Below are positions 11,561 through 22,200 of a DNA stretch of 64,000 nt, in pieces. The position numbers and the translations under genes are program-made. Source of the DNA: Triangularia verruculosa (Eukaryota; Ascomycota; Sordariomycetes; Sordariales; Podosporaceae); the NCBI GenBank assembly GCA_033296885.1, contig MU863930.1, positions 170,587 to 234,586 of the forward strand. The letters run 5' to 3'. The stretch's first letter is position 1. Each line of letters begins with the position of its first letter. Below the pieces are notes generated by a model that ran no database searches, was not told where the DNA came from, and was given only the letters and a program-made list of their open reading frames with translations.

Positions 11561-13601
11561 ATGACACTCTCGTACCCCAATCCCTCATTGTCCTCGATGG
11601 CGGGCGACGAACATCACCGAGCAACGCCCAGTTCAATATCCTCATCGATGACAGCTACCAACAACACCGAACAGCTCGAGTATGAAGAGGAAAAGTTATC
11701 AACCTGCTCCTCCAAAACACCAGTGATACGCCAGGTCGTCCTAACGCTCGTGTATGTTCCCTTTCCCCCATTTCGCTCTCGTTTTCCCCTCTGACTGGCA
11801 GCCGCCTAGAATTTGTCTGGGTCTCATGTTCTCATGCCTCGACACATCCATCGTCTCCACCGCTCTCGTCAACATAGCAGTTGAGTTCTCCAATACCCAA
11901 GACATACCCTGGACAATCCTCTCCTACCTCCTCACCTACATGTCCTTTGCCGTCGGGTTTTCCAAGCTGTCGGACATCTACGGCCGCAAGGCAGTTTTAC
12001 TATCCGCGTGGGTTCTGTTCACCATGGGGTCGATCTGGTGCGGCTGGGCAGGCTCCATGCCGCACTTGATCGCGGGGAGAGCGGTTCAGGGAGTGGGAGG
12101 CTCGGGGCTGTATTCACTCGCACAGGTGTGTCTTGTCGAGCAAGGTCCCGCCAGGCCAGAGGTGGTGGGCGGTCTGGTGGGAATCACGTTGAGCGTGAGC
12201 TTTGTTCTTGGGCCGATTATGGGAGGCGGGATAAGCGACGCATGGTGGTGGAGGGGTATTTTTTGGATTAAGTAAGTCTCTCTTATCTCGGCATATGTCG
12301 ACCCGTCTATGATGGCTAATGGGTGGATATGCAGTATACCGTTTGGGATCATCTCCATAGTAGGGATCTTGACTCTGTGGCCACGGGAAATTACCAGCCC
12401 TTCACGAAAAGACGAGTATCAACAGCCGCCGACTACCAGGATGGAAAGCTTTTGGCACAAGATTGCCAGGATTGACTTTATTGGCAACACGTTGTTGGCA
12501 CTGGCGTCGATATTGCTGGTCTTTGCGCTGCAGGAAGCGGGGAGTTTTGTTTGGAAGTGGGATAGCCCGGTCATAATATGGTCGTTGGCCATCTCGGCGG
12601 TGTGCTTTGTGCTGTTTTCGGCGTGGGAATGGTACCTGTATCGAGGGGGGGAAAGTGGGAGCGTTAGGATCGAAGGGATTTTCCCGGTGAATTTGGTGAA
12701 AAGAAGGGTATATGGCTGTGTTTTGGTGTAAGTCCCTTCTCCTTCTTTTGAAACTCTGTCAATGGTGACGCTGATGATACGGGACAGAAATACGCTATTG
12801 TCGGGATTTGTCTACATTGCCCTCGTGATTAAGATTCCGGAGAGGCTGCAGATTGTTTACCACGACTCTGCCCTCCTGGCCGGTGTCCATCTGCTGCCTA
12901 TGCTTGGATCTTGTGCTTTTGGAAGCTTTCTTGGGGGGTTGATGTCGAAAAAGAAGAATTTAACTTCACATACGCTGATTATGGGGGGCTTGCTTCAGGT
13001 GCTTGGACTGGGCCTGATGACGGGATTCAATTACGTCGTAACCAAGGGAATGACGATGGGACAGTTGTTGGGGTTTACTGGGCTGTATGGGCTGGGAGTT
13101 GGGCTGAGCTTTGCGAGCGCGACAATCATTGCCGCCGTCGAGGCACAGAATGATGACTTGGCAGCGGCACAAGGCGCGATTGCTCAGGCGAGAGTGTTTG
13201 GGGGGGCATTGGGGTTGGCGGTTTGTGGGATCCTGCTGAACCAGAGGTTGGAGGGGGATTTGAGGGGATATTGGGAGGGGAAGAACGAGTGGAAGGTGGC
13301 TATGATTCATAGGAGTCTATATGCTGTTATGGACTCGAGGTTTACTGCCGAGGAGCGGGCGCATGTGACGAGGCTTTATACACAAGCTTTTGGGGAGCAG
13401 TTATGGGGTTTTTTGGGGGTCGTGATTGTTGCGCTGGCTGTGTCGTTGGGCACTTGGAGGAGAGCAAAGAGCGGGGGTGAAGGGGAGAGGACGGTGGTGG
13501 AGGTGATGGAGGGACATCAGGAGAGACGGAAAGGGGGTGGGAGAAGACAAAGGGAGGTGGAATTGGAGAGTGCGAGTAGTGTGAGGAGTTTTATTCGGTG
13601 A
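11561..13601 (+). CDS. MFS multidrug/toxin exporter, DHA2 (14-TM) type
   Basis: Membrane transporter of about 619 residues in four exons: 11561-11751, 11810-12271, 12335-12727 and 12788-13601. The introns of 58, 63 and 60 bases are all GTAWGT...AG and keep one frame, giving LVICLGLMFSCLD, WIN-IPFGIIS and VLV-NTLLSGF across the joins. A polar cytosolic N terminus (1-55) is followed by the first helix with the family motif LDTSIVSTALVNIA, then SKLSDIYGRKAVLL (loop 2-3 motif A), RAVQGVGGSGLYSL (motif B) and SFVLGPIMGGGISD (motif C, antiporter signature). About 14 hydrophobic segments fit the H+-antiporter DHA2 group used for export of drugs and secondary metabolites. The basic tail (about 65 residues) is cytosolic. 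Met13 (11597) is a second possible start. No biosynthetic backbone gene lies nearby. Confidence 0.9.
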
Positions 13602-14891
13602 TGTTTTTGTTGTTGTGGTTGAGGTTTTAACTTTTCGGTGTTGAGAGTTCTTTGTGCGAAATACCCTGTCTTTTTTTCTTTTTGTCAGAGACACAGGTTG
13701 GAGAGAGTCAGTGTTGATCGAAGCGAGTTGGTATATGTTTTTACATTCGACAGGCGTTTCAAGGTACTTTTGGGGGATGGGTTGTCGGCACCTTTTTATC
13801 ACCACCCTTGGAGCTTTGGTATAGGTAGGAAGCTTATATTTTTTTTGGTCTTTACACCGAGGGTATTTCTTTTTGATTCTTTAGGGGGGGTTACTTTTAC
13901 GTCAACGATTTTTTTTGTTCTTGGGGGGGAAGTGGGGTTTATTCTCTTGGTACCTTGGTTGAGTTTTTTTTTGATGGAAAGGTTTTTTGTTTATGAGGTT
14001 ACGTTAGGATATGCACCAAGGTACACTGTGTTTAGCTTCAGTTCCCATATTTTACGTTTTTGGCCGCCGGTCTATGATTGAGGTGTGTTGTTGTTTGATG
14101 ACCTGCCTTACCCAGGTGTGGGATTGTGGAGCAAGCAAGAATGAGAATCTGAGGAGCAGGTTGCAGCAAACAAGAAGAGTAAGGTAGGTACCTAAGGAGG
14201 AGGAGGTGTTGAGACATTATATAGCACCCGTTGTAACACTGGTGTGGTGAACAGTATCTTTGTCAGCTTGTCCAGAAGCCTCTCTGGCTTTCTTGTCTTG
14301 TCCAACTGTGACTGAATGTGTTTCAGGGCGAGATGGAGTATGCCCCAGTGGCAGTGAGATCTGATGAGTGAAAGATAAAGTGGAAAACGCTTGGGTGTCT
14401 GGGTGTTGTGCAACGCTACACAGACTTGTGTATTGTTTACCAGTGTTGGAGAACTGACTCGTGGAGGAGGCGAAAAGAAAAGGGGGTGCCATCCACCCTC
14501 TGACACGCACACTCTTTTTGCGCGCATGGAAAGAGATCAAAGTTGGCATGTATACCGCGACAAACTTGTAGATGACTATTTTTACTGAACTGACTTTCGC
14601 TATTTGCTATGCGTTGAAACCTTTACCCTGTTGCCTTCCCCCCAGGCTTCCTTCTGTGACCAGTGACCAGAAACAAAGTAACGCTGGTATGGGAATGAAA
14701 CCGTGACCCTTCCCTGTCGCACCCAACCAGACCCTGTGGTCTCAGATGCCTTTTCAGATACGCACGCAGGCTGTGATCGTGTGTGTTATTCAGCATAGGA
14801 TGGGGTATGCGTAATCCTGTTGTGTAAATAGACATGGTGACTGCTGAAGTAGGATTTGTTTCGTGTTCCACTCCGATTGGGCCTCGCTTTG
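13602..14891. other. Intergenic region between convergent genes
   Basis: The first ~450 bases (13602-14060) are almost only G and T on the + strand (GTTTTTG, GGGGGG, TTTTTT), continuing the G-rich skew of the end of the MFS gene; this should be its 3' untranslated region and flank. At 14181-14197 sits AAGGTAGGTACCTAAGG, a copy of the motif at 2261. No gene is supported. Confidence 0.5.
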
Positions 14892-15800
14892 CTAGACTGC
14901 TTGACCCATACTAGATGTATGGAGGTGAAGTTGGGGGTCGCCCGTGTACTCGTAGTGAACGCCGTCCATAACAACATCCCACAATACCTTGGTCTCTCCA
15001 AGAGCTGACTTGAAGACCATAGGGATGTATTCTGGCAGGAGGTTAGTGATGGTAAGGTGTAGGTGGAGAAAGAATCGACTGACCAATTCTGCGAAGATGC
15101 TCTTGGCCGGGAGCCGCGGTGGGAAGCACAGTGCCGTTGGGGGCGAAACTGGCAAAGTGGCGGGTGATGGACTTCAAATCGTGCTGGTACATGGGATCTG
15201 AAGAGAGAGTCATGGGCCGGGAGTGTATTGATGCTGCGACTCGTTGTTGCCCAGGGGGTGCTCTTGGAGGGACAGGTGATAGTGCTTGATGCTGAGGTAC
15301 CGGCAGGAGTTGGTGGCCGGCAGCTGGCTGCTGGCCTGTGTATCCTGTGGGGAGCTCTTGTCGACCCATGTATTCGTACTGGGGTACTCGGGCAGGCTGC
15401 CACGGAGAACTTCGTTGCTGGCTTGCGTTCCTAGACCGGTCCTGCAAAGGATTCGGAAGCGGCTGTTGTGGTGGACTTAGTTCTAGGGGAAAGACTTGTC
15501 CCCTGTATGGGGTCTGTCCCGGGTACTGATGGTGCGGCGCCTCTCGAGTGCCTGTGGCTGGCACTCGAGAAACATCTTCCATATCGACATCTTGGTCTTG
15601 TCGTATGGGCCTAGGCGCATCAGGCATTGGAACGTTATCCTGCTGCTGCGGCGGCTGGACAAAGGGTGACTTGCAACATCACGATGTTCCCCAGTCAGTG
15701 AGGACGCCGACCAGACAGCGCCAAGTAGACACATTAGGAGACTGGGACACACCTCGGTTCGAGCCAGAGGGCTGGATGGATAGCTAGTTTTGGGATCCAT
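14892..15800 (-). CDS. Hypothetical Pro/Gln-rich protein, three exons
   Basis: Exons 15800-15753, 15669-15084 and 15031-14892, with introns GTGTGT-AAG (83 bases, phase 0) and GTCAGT-CAG (52 bases, phase 1), give about 257 residues. Both joins keep frame and end at a TAG. The N-terminal two thirds are disordered and rich in Pro, Gln and Arg (PPQQQ, PPQQPLPNPLQDR, QQPAAGHQLLPVPQHQ). The last ~90 residues look folded: MYQHDLKSITRHFASFAPNG, then EHLRRI, EYIPMVFKSALGETKVLWDVVMD and a hydrophilic end. I do not recognise a family. The frame consistency over three exons and the more ordered C terminus are the arguments for a real gene; the polar low-complexity part is weak evidence on its own. Confidence 0.55.
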
Positions 15801-16632
15801 GTTGGAGTCGCGAGTAAGTTTGCTGAATGTGCAAATGGCTGATGTGTAGAGCTGTATCGGTGCGCGAGGTTGTGTGCAAACGGACGAAGAAGCGCGAGTT
15901 AACTGAGTGGGACGGAGAGGCCAGAGGATCCCGCGGCTTCTGTGTAGGAAAGCTTAACTTGTCGACGCCCGTACCTGTCTATCTAACGAGACCGGTCTTG
16001 CCTGGCTGGAACATTGAGCATGTTTGACAGCCAATGCTTTCCGTTCAAGTGGCCATCGCCTGGCACGTTGTGGCTGTGGCTGTGAACAAGTAAACCTGCA
16101 AGATGTGGCAGGACCCCTCCATAGCCTACAGACCTCTTACTTATACTACCGTGTCCCGAAGAACAGTCGCGAGGCGCTCAAAGATAGTCGCTACACCTCA
16201 ACGTTTGTCATCTCCTCTGACAGCTGCGACACGACGGCGGGGAGGTAAAGTCGCTAGCTCGTCGGCGACAGCCTACCGGAGCGCCATCACCACGCCATGC
16301 CGTTTACAGGCCAGTGTGCTGCGGCTCTGAGTGGTTCCGATCCTTAAATGCGTGATGACCTCTTGCTTAGCTTCTACATCCATTCCGTGTCTCGCAACAT
16401 CTTTTGCTGATCCGGCCTCGAACGGGGAAGAAGACCGTCATGGTGCCTTATCCAGCAAATCCAGAACTCATTACCAACAAAGCAGCTCCCGGTCTTGATG
16501 TGACTGTCGAACCAACGTGGGGGTGCCACTTCTTGGCATCAACCAACATCCATCATCTCCAACCCCCAGCATTACCTATCATGGGTCTCCCACATCAAAC
16601 GGAAAAGCCCGGTAGCCACTGACCTTCCAACG
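15801..16632. other. Intergenic region between divergent genes
   Basis: Upstream DNA of the divergent Pro/Gln-rich (-) and SRPBCC (+) genes. The pyrimidine-rich stretch from about 16540 to 16632 (CCAACCCCC, CTGACCTTCC) looks like the leader of the + strand gene. No other feature is seen. Confidence 0.45.
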
Positions 16633-17431
16633 ATGGCTCACTTTTCACTCCCTCCCGACACCGTCTTCCCCTCTGACAAAGCCGCCCTCCTCCCTACCCC
16701 TCTTCCAACCCCAAGCCACGGCGGCGGCGGCAGCTTCACACTTGCCAGCTCAACTCGCATCAACGCACCCCCTTCAAAATGTCTTGAAATCGTCCGCAAT
16801 GCGCCAGATTGTATGCCCCTTGTCTCAGTCTCAGTCTCTCTCTCCCCAGCTGTGATGTCATGAGAATAAAAAGCTTCATTGTGCACCATCTGATGATAAT
16901 GTTTCTATCCATCCTTATAAATCATCAAAATTTATTAACAAAATAACCACAATAGACCCATCCTGGAACCCCTTCTGCCGCCTCGTCAAAATCGACTCCC
17001 AGCCCCCCTCAGCCGCAGCCTCGTCACCAGAAAAGTTCCACCTGGACACCATCTTCACCTTTGACGTGCACTTCAACACCTCACCTGACTCCAAACCATC
17101 AACCAGATCCCAGGAGCGTGTCTCTGTTCTCGAAGACATTATCGACCCTGCTGCTGCTGCTGCCGCCGGGCAAAAGGTGATTGGGCACAGGGTGTGCTGG
17201 GTCCAGGTCGGCCCGCAACCCGACTGGATGCTCAGGTGCGAGCGAGTCCAAGAGTTCATCGAGGCTGACGGCGGCAAGGCGACAGAGTACAGGAACTGGG
17301 AGACATTCTACGGCTTGCTGGCACCAGTGGTGAGGTTGGCTGCGGGGGAGGGTGTGAGGAAGGGGTTTGAGGGGTGGATGGGAGGTTTGAAGAAGAAGGC
17401 GGAGGAGGAGGGCAGCCAACATCAATCATGA
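16633..17431 (+). CDS. SRPBCC / START-like domain protein
   Basis: Two exons, 16633-16810 and 16956-17431, with a 145-base GTATGC-TAG intron (phase 1); about 217 residues. The join gives NAPDYPSWNPFCRLVKID, the conserved W-N-P segment of SRPBCC (polyketide cyclase/dehydrase-like, Bet v 1-like) proteins. The domain runs from SFTLASSTRINAPPSKCLEI (first strand and helix, about 33-53) through VCWVQVGPQPDWMLRCERVQ and the long C-terminal helix WETFYGLLAPVVRLAAGE. Such folds bind hydrophobic ligands in a cavity; no specific substrate is indicated. There is no signal peptide. A short alanine run (AAAAAA) is encoded by GCTGCTGCT. The gene ends only 80 bases from the convergent Dabb gene, so the two 3' ends must nearly touch or overlap. 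Confidence 0.8.
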
Positions 17432-17511
17432 TCAAAACAAGTAAACAGTCCAATAGACAAAAAGCAAATTTGATTTTTCCTTCTCAACCCAAGTCCTTTT
17501 TTTTATTTACC

Positions 17512-18025
17512 TCAGTTCACCATCAACGACGGCTGCCCCTCGAAATACACCACCAAAGGCGGCTCCTGCACCCCAAAGCCACCCCCGGCCTTCCTGAGCG
17601 ACGCATGGGCAGGGCACTCGTTGTCATAGTAATTCATGTCGTCCAAGCTGGCAAACTTCATGTTGGCAACAACCGTGTACCCCTTTGAGCGCTGGTCAGG
17701 GCTGGCCGCGCCGGCACAGCAGTAAAGAATGTAGGATTTGCCGTCCTGTTTTTTTTTGTTTTTTTTTTCCATTAACACACCAACCCCCCATACAAAACAA
17801 CCGTCAAGTCTTCTTTACCTCATGAGACACCGGTTTTTTTTTTTTGGTTTTTTTTTTGAGAAAGTTAGGGAGAAGAGAGAGCAAACAAACCTTCTTCTGC
17901 TCCTGCGCAAGCCTATCGTACGCCTCCACCATCTTTTGCTGGTTCGCCGGATCGGGCACCTTGAACATGGTCGTCCGGAAGATCTGCTGCTGCTGCTGCT
18001 GCTGCTGCTGGCCTCGGGAACCCAT
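17512..18025 (-). CDS. Dabb (stress-responsive A/B barrel) protein with polyQ N terminus
   Basis: Exons 18025-17891 and 17745-17512 (intron 145 bases, GTTTGT-CAG, phase 0) encode about 122 residues. After MGSRG comes a run of nine Gln, then IFRTTMFKVPDPANQQKMVEAYDRLAQEQKK, the first strand and helix of a dimeric alpha-beta barrel. Exon 2 continues with GKSYILYCCAG, GYTVVANMKFASLDDMNYYD and PAHASLRKAG, the usual Dabb order (strand, helix, strand, then the ...P-A-H... helix). Related small fungal and plant proteins are stress-induced or act as small cyclases and carriers; the role here is open. The polyQ run right after the start is unusual for this compact fold. The intron holds a T-rich (+ strand) low-complexity sequence. 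Confidence 0.8.
17984..18010. repeat. (CTG)9 trinucleotide repeat, polyglutamine-coding
   Basis: Nine CTG units on the + strand read as nine CAG codons (Gln) at residues 6-14 of the Dabb protein. A pure tract of one codon suggests recent repeat expansion rather than a conserved Gln-rich segment. Confidence 0.95.
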
Positions 18026-19239
18026 TTTTGGTGAAAAAAATAGATTTTGGTTTTCTTGTATTCCTGCGCGCCTTTTTGATAGCCTTGATGGAATTAAACA
18101 AAAAACCGACAAACTAATCGTGATATTTTTTGCTTCCCCCCCTCTCCCCAACAAACGACAAATACAGGTACTGTTTTTAAGTATCCTCCCCCTTCCCCCC
18201 CTTTGTCCCCTCCCCCCCTTTGTCCCCTCCCCCCCCCCCCCTTTATTCCGGCCCCAAACGCCCAAAAACCACACCATCAAATCCACCGCGTCCCGATTTT
18301 TGTGCTGCCACGACACGATAAGATGCAAGCGGTGCAAAGGGAAACCGGCGAACCATGCCGACTGAATTTCATCCTCCAATCCGACAAGTGTTCTTCTGAA
18401 CCCCGCCGATTGTCGAATCATTTGCTCTCCGTATTGGAACAAAAATGTCGTGTAGTGTCGTGTCGTGTAATCCGATCAGGGCTCCGAACGCCCGCTTCGC
18501 TCGACGCCAGCCAGCCAGCAAGCCACACAAGCCAAAAAGAAATCGGTGACAAGAAAAAAGTTGTCTCGAGGCCGGTGCCCCCCTCCCCCGCCCGGTCTCA
18601 CCCATCATCGACATCCGTTGATTTGTCAAGTGTCTCAGTTTGACTTTGCCCGGACAGGTCCCGGCGAATGTTAAACTACCTAACCTGGAAGTCCGAAGGG
18701 TCGGGTGTCAGCGCGAGTCGGAAGCAAAAAAACTCGAATCATCTTCCAAAAAATGCGTAATGGTTCAGGAAGTCGTGACTCATCAAGTTGTTGTTGTTGC
18801 CTTGATTATTATCAGAGATCCTACCAATACCTCCCTCTCTCTACAAACACATACCCCTTCATCACCACCACACGACACAAAAACATTCACCCGACACCCC
18901 AACCACCATAAAATTGATCTTTTATTCATGTAAAAACTTGCCAGACCAAAATGAAAAGAAAAAAAACAAAACAATACCATTCCATAGCCCCCCCACCCCC
19001 CCATTCCATCTCATTTCACGCCAAAAAATAAAATAAAAAAACTCCCAACCATGGTTCCTTTATAAGTCCAGTTAGTCGCGCCAAATGCGCCACCTGCTAA
19101 TGCTAGATAAAAAAATCATGCTTTCCCATGCCCCCTGACAACCCCCAAAGCAAAATCAAATAAAAAGACACCAATAAATGGGGGGGAAAAAATGACAAAA
19201 TGAAAATGGGAGGGGGTTATGTTTCAGACCCCTATCGTA
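18026..19239. other. Intergenic region between the Dabb and histidine kinase genes
   Basis: Upstream DNA of the Dabb gene (-), with a G-rich sense tract at 18241-18185, followed by the 3' flank of the histidine kinase gene (-). From about 18900 to 19210 the + strand is A/C-rich and low in complexity. No gene supported. Confidence 0.5.
18185..18241 (-). promoter_or_regulatory. G-tract array (possible G-quadruplex) upstream of the Dabb gene
   Basis: Read on the minus (sense) strand this is G14-A-G4-ACAAA-G7-A-G4-ACAAA-G7-AA-G5-A-GG, with a tandem AGGGGACAAAGGGGGGG-type unit. It begins about 160 bases upstream of the Dabb ATG. Four or more G-tracts with short loops meet the rule for an intramolecular quadruplex; whether it acts in promoter or leader is inference. 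Confidence 0.55.
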
Positions 19240-22200
19240 TCATTTATGCTCCTTCCCACCACCATTCACCCCCTCCCTCTCCTCGCTTCCCACCCCATTC
19301 TCCTTTCCTTGCCCCCTAACCTGCGCGACAACCACCCTCATCTTCTCCAGCAGCTCCGGCATCCGATACGGCTTCACAAGCACGTCATCGCAACCCGCAT
19401 CTTTTGCCTCGAGTATCTGCTCCATCCTCGCGTTGGCACTCACAGCAATAATCGGGATCCGCCCTCCTTTAATCATCCCCTTCCTCTCCAGCTCCCGAAT
19501 GTTCCTTGTGCACGTCAGCCCATCCTGAACAGGCATCTCAATGTCCATCAAAATGACCGATAGTGGAAACCTCTTTTCTTGGTTGGCCTCGCCGCTGTCC
19601 GACGACGACGACGAGACAAACCGATCCGTCCTGCGCAGCTTGTCCAGGCATTCCACTCCATGATTCGCGACGTCGACATTGAAACCCATATTCACCAGCC
19701 CCCTGCGGGTGATGAGCTGGTTGATGAGGTTGTCCTCCACCACCAAGATCCCATGGATAGGTGGCGGCGGCGGGGAAGAGAGCGAAGCCGACAAGTTGTT
19801 GGTTGAGGGGATAAAAGTGGTCGACAATCCTGACGGAAACAACGGTGGGGTGCTAACCTCGCTGCCCGTAGAAGGCGTTATCGGACTAGGCCGGGAAACA
19901 GTCCCTCCGGGGGTCACGACATAGTCGCTCGCTGTGCTGCTGCTCGCTGCCCGTCTGTTGGCCGCGTTGCCGATCCCGTTTGCCTTGCCGCTCAGCTTAA
20001 GAGCAGACATTTTGCTCGCAGCCTCGGCCGCAGCCATAGCTTCCTGTTTCGCCTCCTCACTGGGGACAGAGGCTTCAATGTAAAAGACAAACGTACTGCC
20101 CACTCCTGGTTGACTGGCGACTCCTATCGCGCCGTTCTGGAGCTCGGTCAGCCGGCGACTGATGAACAACCCCAGACCAGACCCGCCGTATTTCACATGG
20201 GTACGGCTCGAGGCTTGGACAAAGCGTTTGAACAGACTCTTCTTCTCTTCTTCAGTAAGACCCTGCCCGGTATCCTTGACTTCAAACATGACAAACACCG
20301 GCTTCCCGCTCCTACGAGGAGCGGGGTTGGATGGGTCATGTCCAAAGTAATCCTCTTCCGATCGAGGAATGAACTGGACTTTGCTAAAGCTCGTCGCTTC
20401 TGTAGGGCGAGTGAGGCTGGCACTGATGGCTACCGACACATTCCGCGTCGGTCCTGTCTTCGTAAACTTGAGAGCATTGGTGAGTAAATTGATGAGGACC
20501 TGCTTCAGCCTCGACGGGTCAAAATCCAAGTACTGGATCTTCAGATCCCGGTACGATTGGTCGACCACCATGCTCAAGTTGATATCCACCCTGCGAGCCT
20601 CAATCTCAAACATTTTCAGGGCCTCCTGAACCATAAGAATCGGATTGACCGTGATGGGCGTGATGGCAAGCAGTTTTGAGTCGAGCTTCGACATGGTGAG
20701 GATATCGTCGACGATTCGCTTCTGATGCTGGGCACATCCGACAATGGTCTCGGCACTATCGATGCTGCTTTCGAGGAGACCCATCACATCGGTGCTGCAA
20801 TCCTCGCTAAGATCCGTGTTGAGAGACAGCCCATCGCGTGAATCAGGCCGTGGGAGAGCCACACAGGCCGCAGAGCCGCAAGATGGGTTGCTAACCAGCT
20901 CCTGAACCCGTGCAAGCGTCGCAATGATCGCATCAGCGCAGTGAACAATGGCGCTCAACGGGTTCCGCATCTCGTGGGAGGTCATGTCGATAAAGTTTTC
21001 CTGCTGTCGCTTTGACTCAAGCGCCTCCTCCTTTCGTTGCTTCTCTCTGTCGAGCTGCCACTTTTGCAACGAAACGTCACTTAGACAGCCCGTGAAGCTT
21101 TGTATCTCACCCTCAGCCGTCCGAACTGGCATCAAAGTAGCCTGTACCCAACGTGGTACAATAACCTTGTGTCCCCCACCGTCCTCGGCCGTCCACGTTG
21201 TCTTGAGGCGGACTTCGACATTCTGCACCTTGTCTTCCTTCACCATCGTCTCGATCTTCTCCCTAATCTGCAGGTGGTCCTCCTCACAGACGCAGTCTCT
21301 CCAGGGCCTAAGCTCAACCTCGGCCGGGTCAACCTTCTCCAGCCCGCACATCTCAAAGAAGACATTGTTAGCCCCGAGTAACTTGCCCTCCAGATCCATA
21401 TCATAAAGTCCAACCGTCGCGAACTCGGCCATCCTCTTCAGATTCTCCGCCTGCTGTGCTCTTCTCACCGCCTCTTCGGCTGTCCGTTTATGCGCCGTCA
21501 CATCCGTGAGGCAGGTCAACACCTTCAGGATACTTCCATCCACCGCCCTCTCCGCCCTCGCAACCGCAAGAACATGCCTCTCCTTCGAGCCCTCAACCGA
21601 CGACAGATCCAGCCCCGTCCTCTCAAAGCTCGGCGAAGTCCTCGTGAGCGGTGCTTCGACGTTCGCCTGCTGCCTCACCCTAAACTCAAACTCGACGTTA
21701 TTCACCGACTTGAGCCTGTCATACTGCGTCACCAGTATCGGCCTGTCCTCCTCTACCACACAGGCCAAGAACCCGGCATTCTTCACCAGACCTCTTTCCG
21801 GATACCCCGTGATCTTATACCAGGCATCGTTCGCAAAAGTGATATTGCCTTCGGGATCGCCAAAGCACATGCCCACTGGCACAAACTCGGCCACGGCTTC
21901 AAACATCTGAATCGACTCGTTCGCTTCCTTGGTTTGTACCTCAAGTTTCTCCTTGAGCATAGCTTGATCATACGCAGCCTGCTCGGCGGCATTGCGGCCC
22001 CTTCTCGCCTCCTCCTCCAGTAGCACAATGGACGCTAGCGAAGTCGCAAGTTTCTGATTAAGCAGCGAAATGTACTGCCTGTAATCATTGTCGTACGGCC
22101 GACGGGGATTCAACCCCAGAAGGAGCAGTCCCATAACATTCTCTGTCTTGGTAGGCCGAATGGGACAAATCACCGCTGCCCGGCAAGGGTCGTCGCTGAA

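Noticed and set aside
315..13601. Secondary-metabolite gene cluster (LaeA-like protein, O-methyltransferase and MFS exporter nearby)
   Set aside because: No polyketide synthase, peptide synthetase, terpene synthase or pathway-specific regulator is present in the window; the proximity is not enough.
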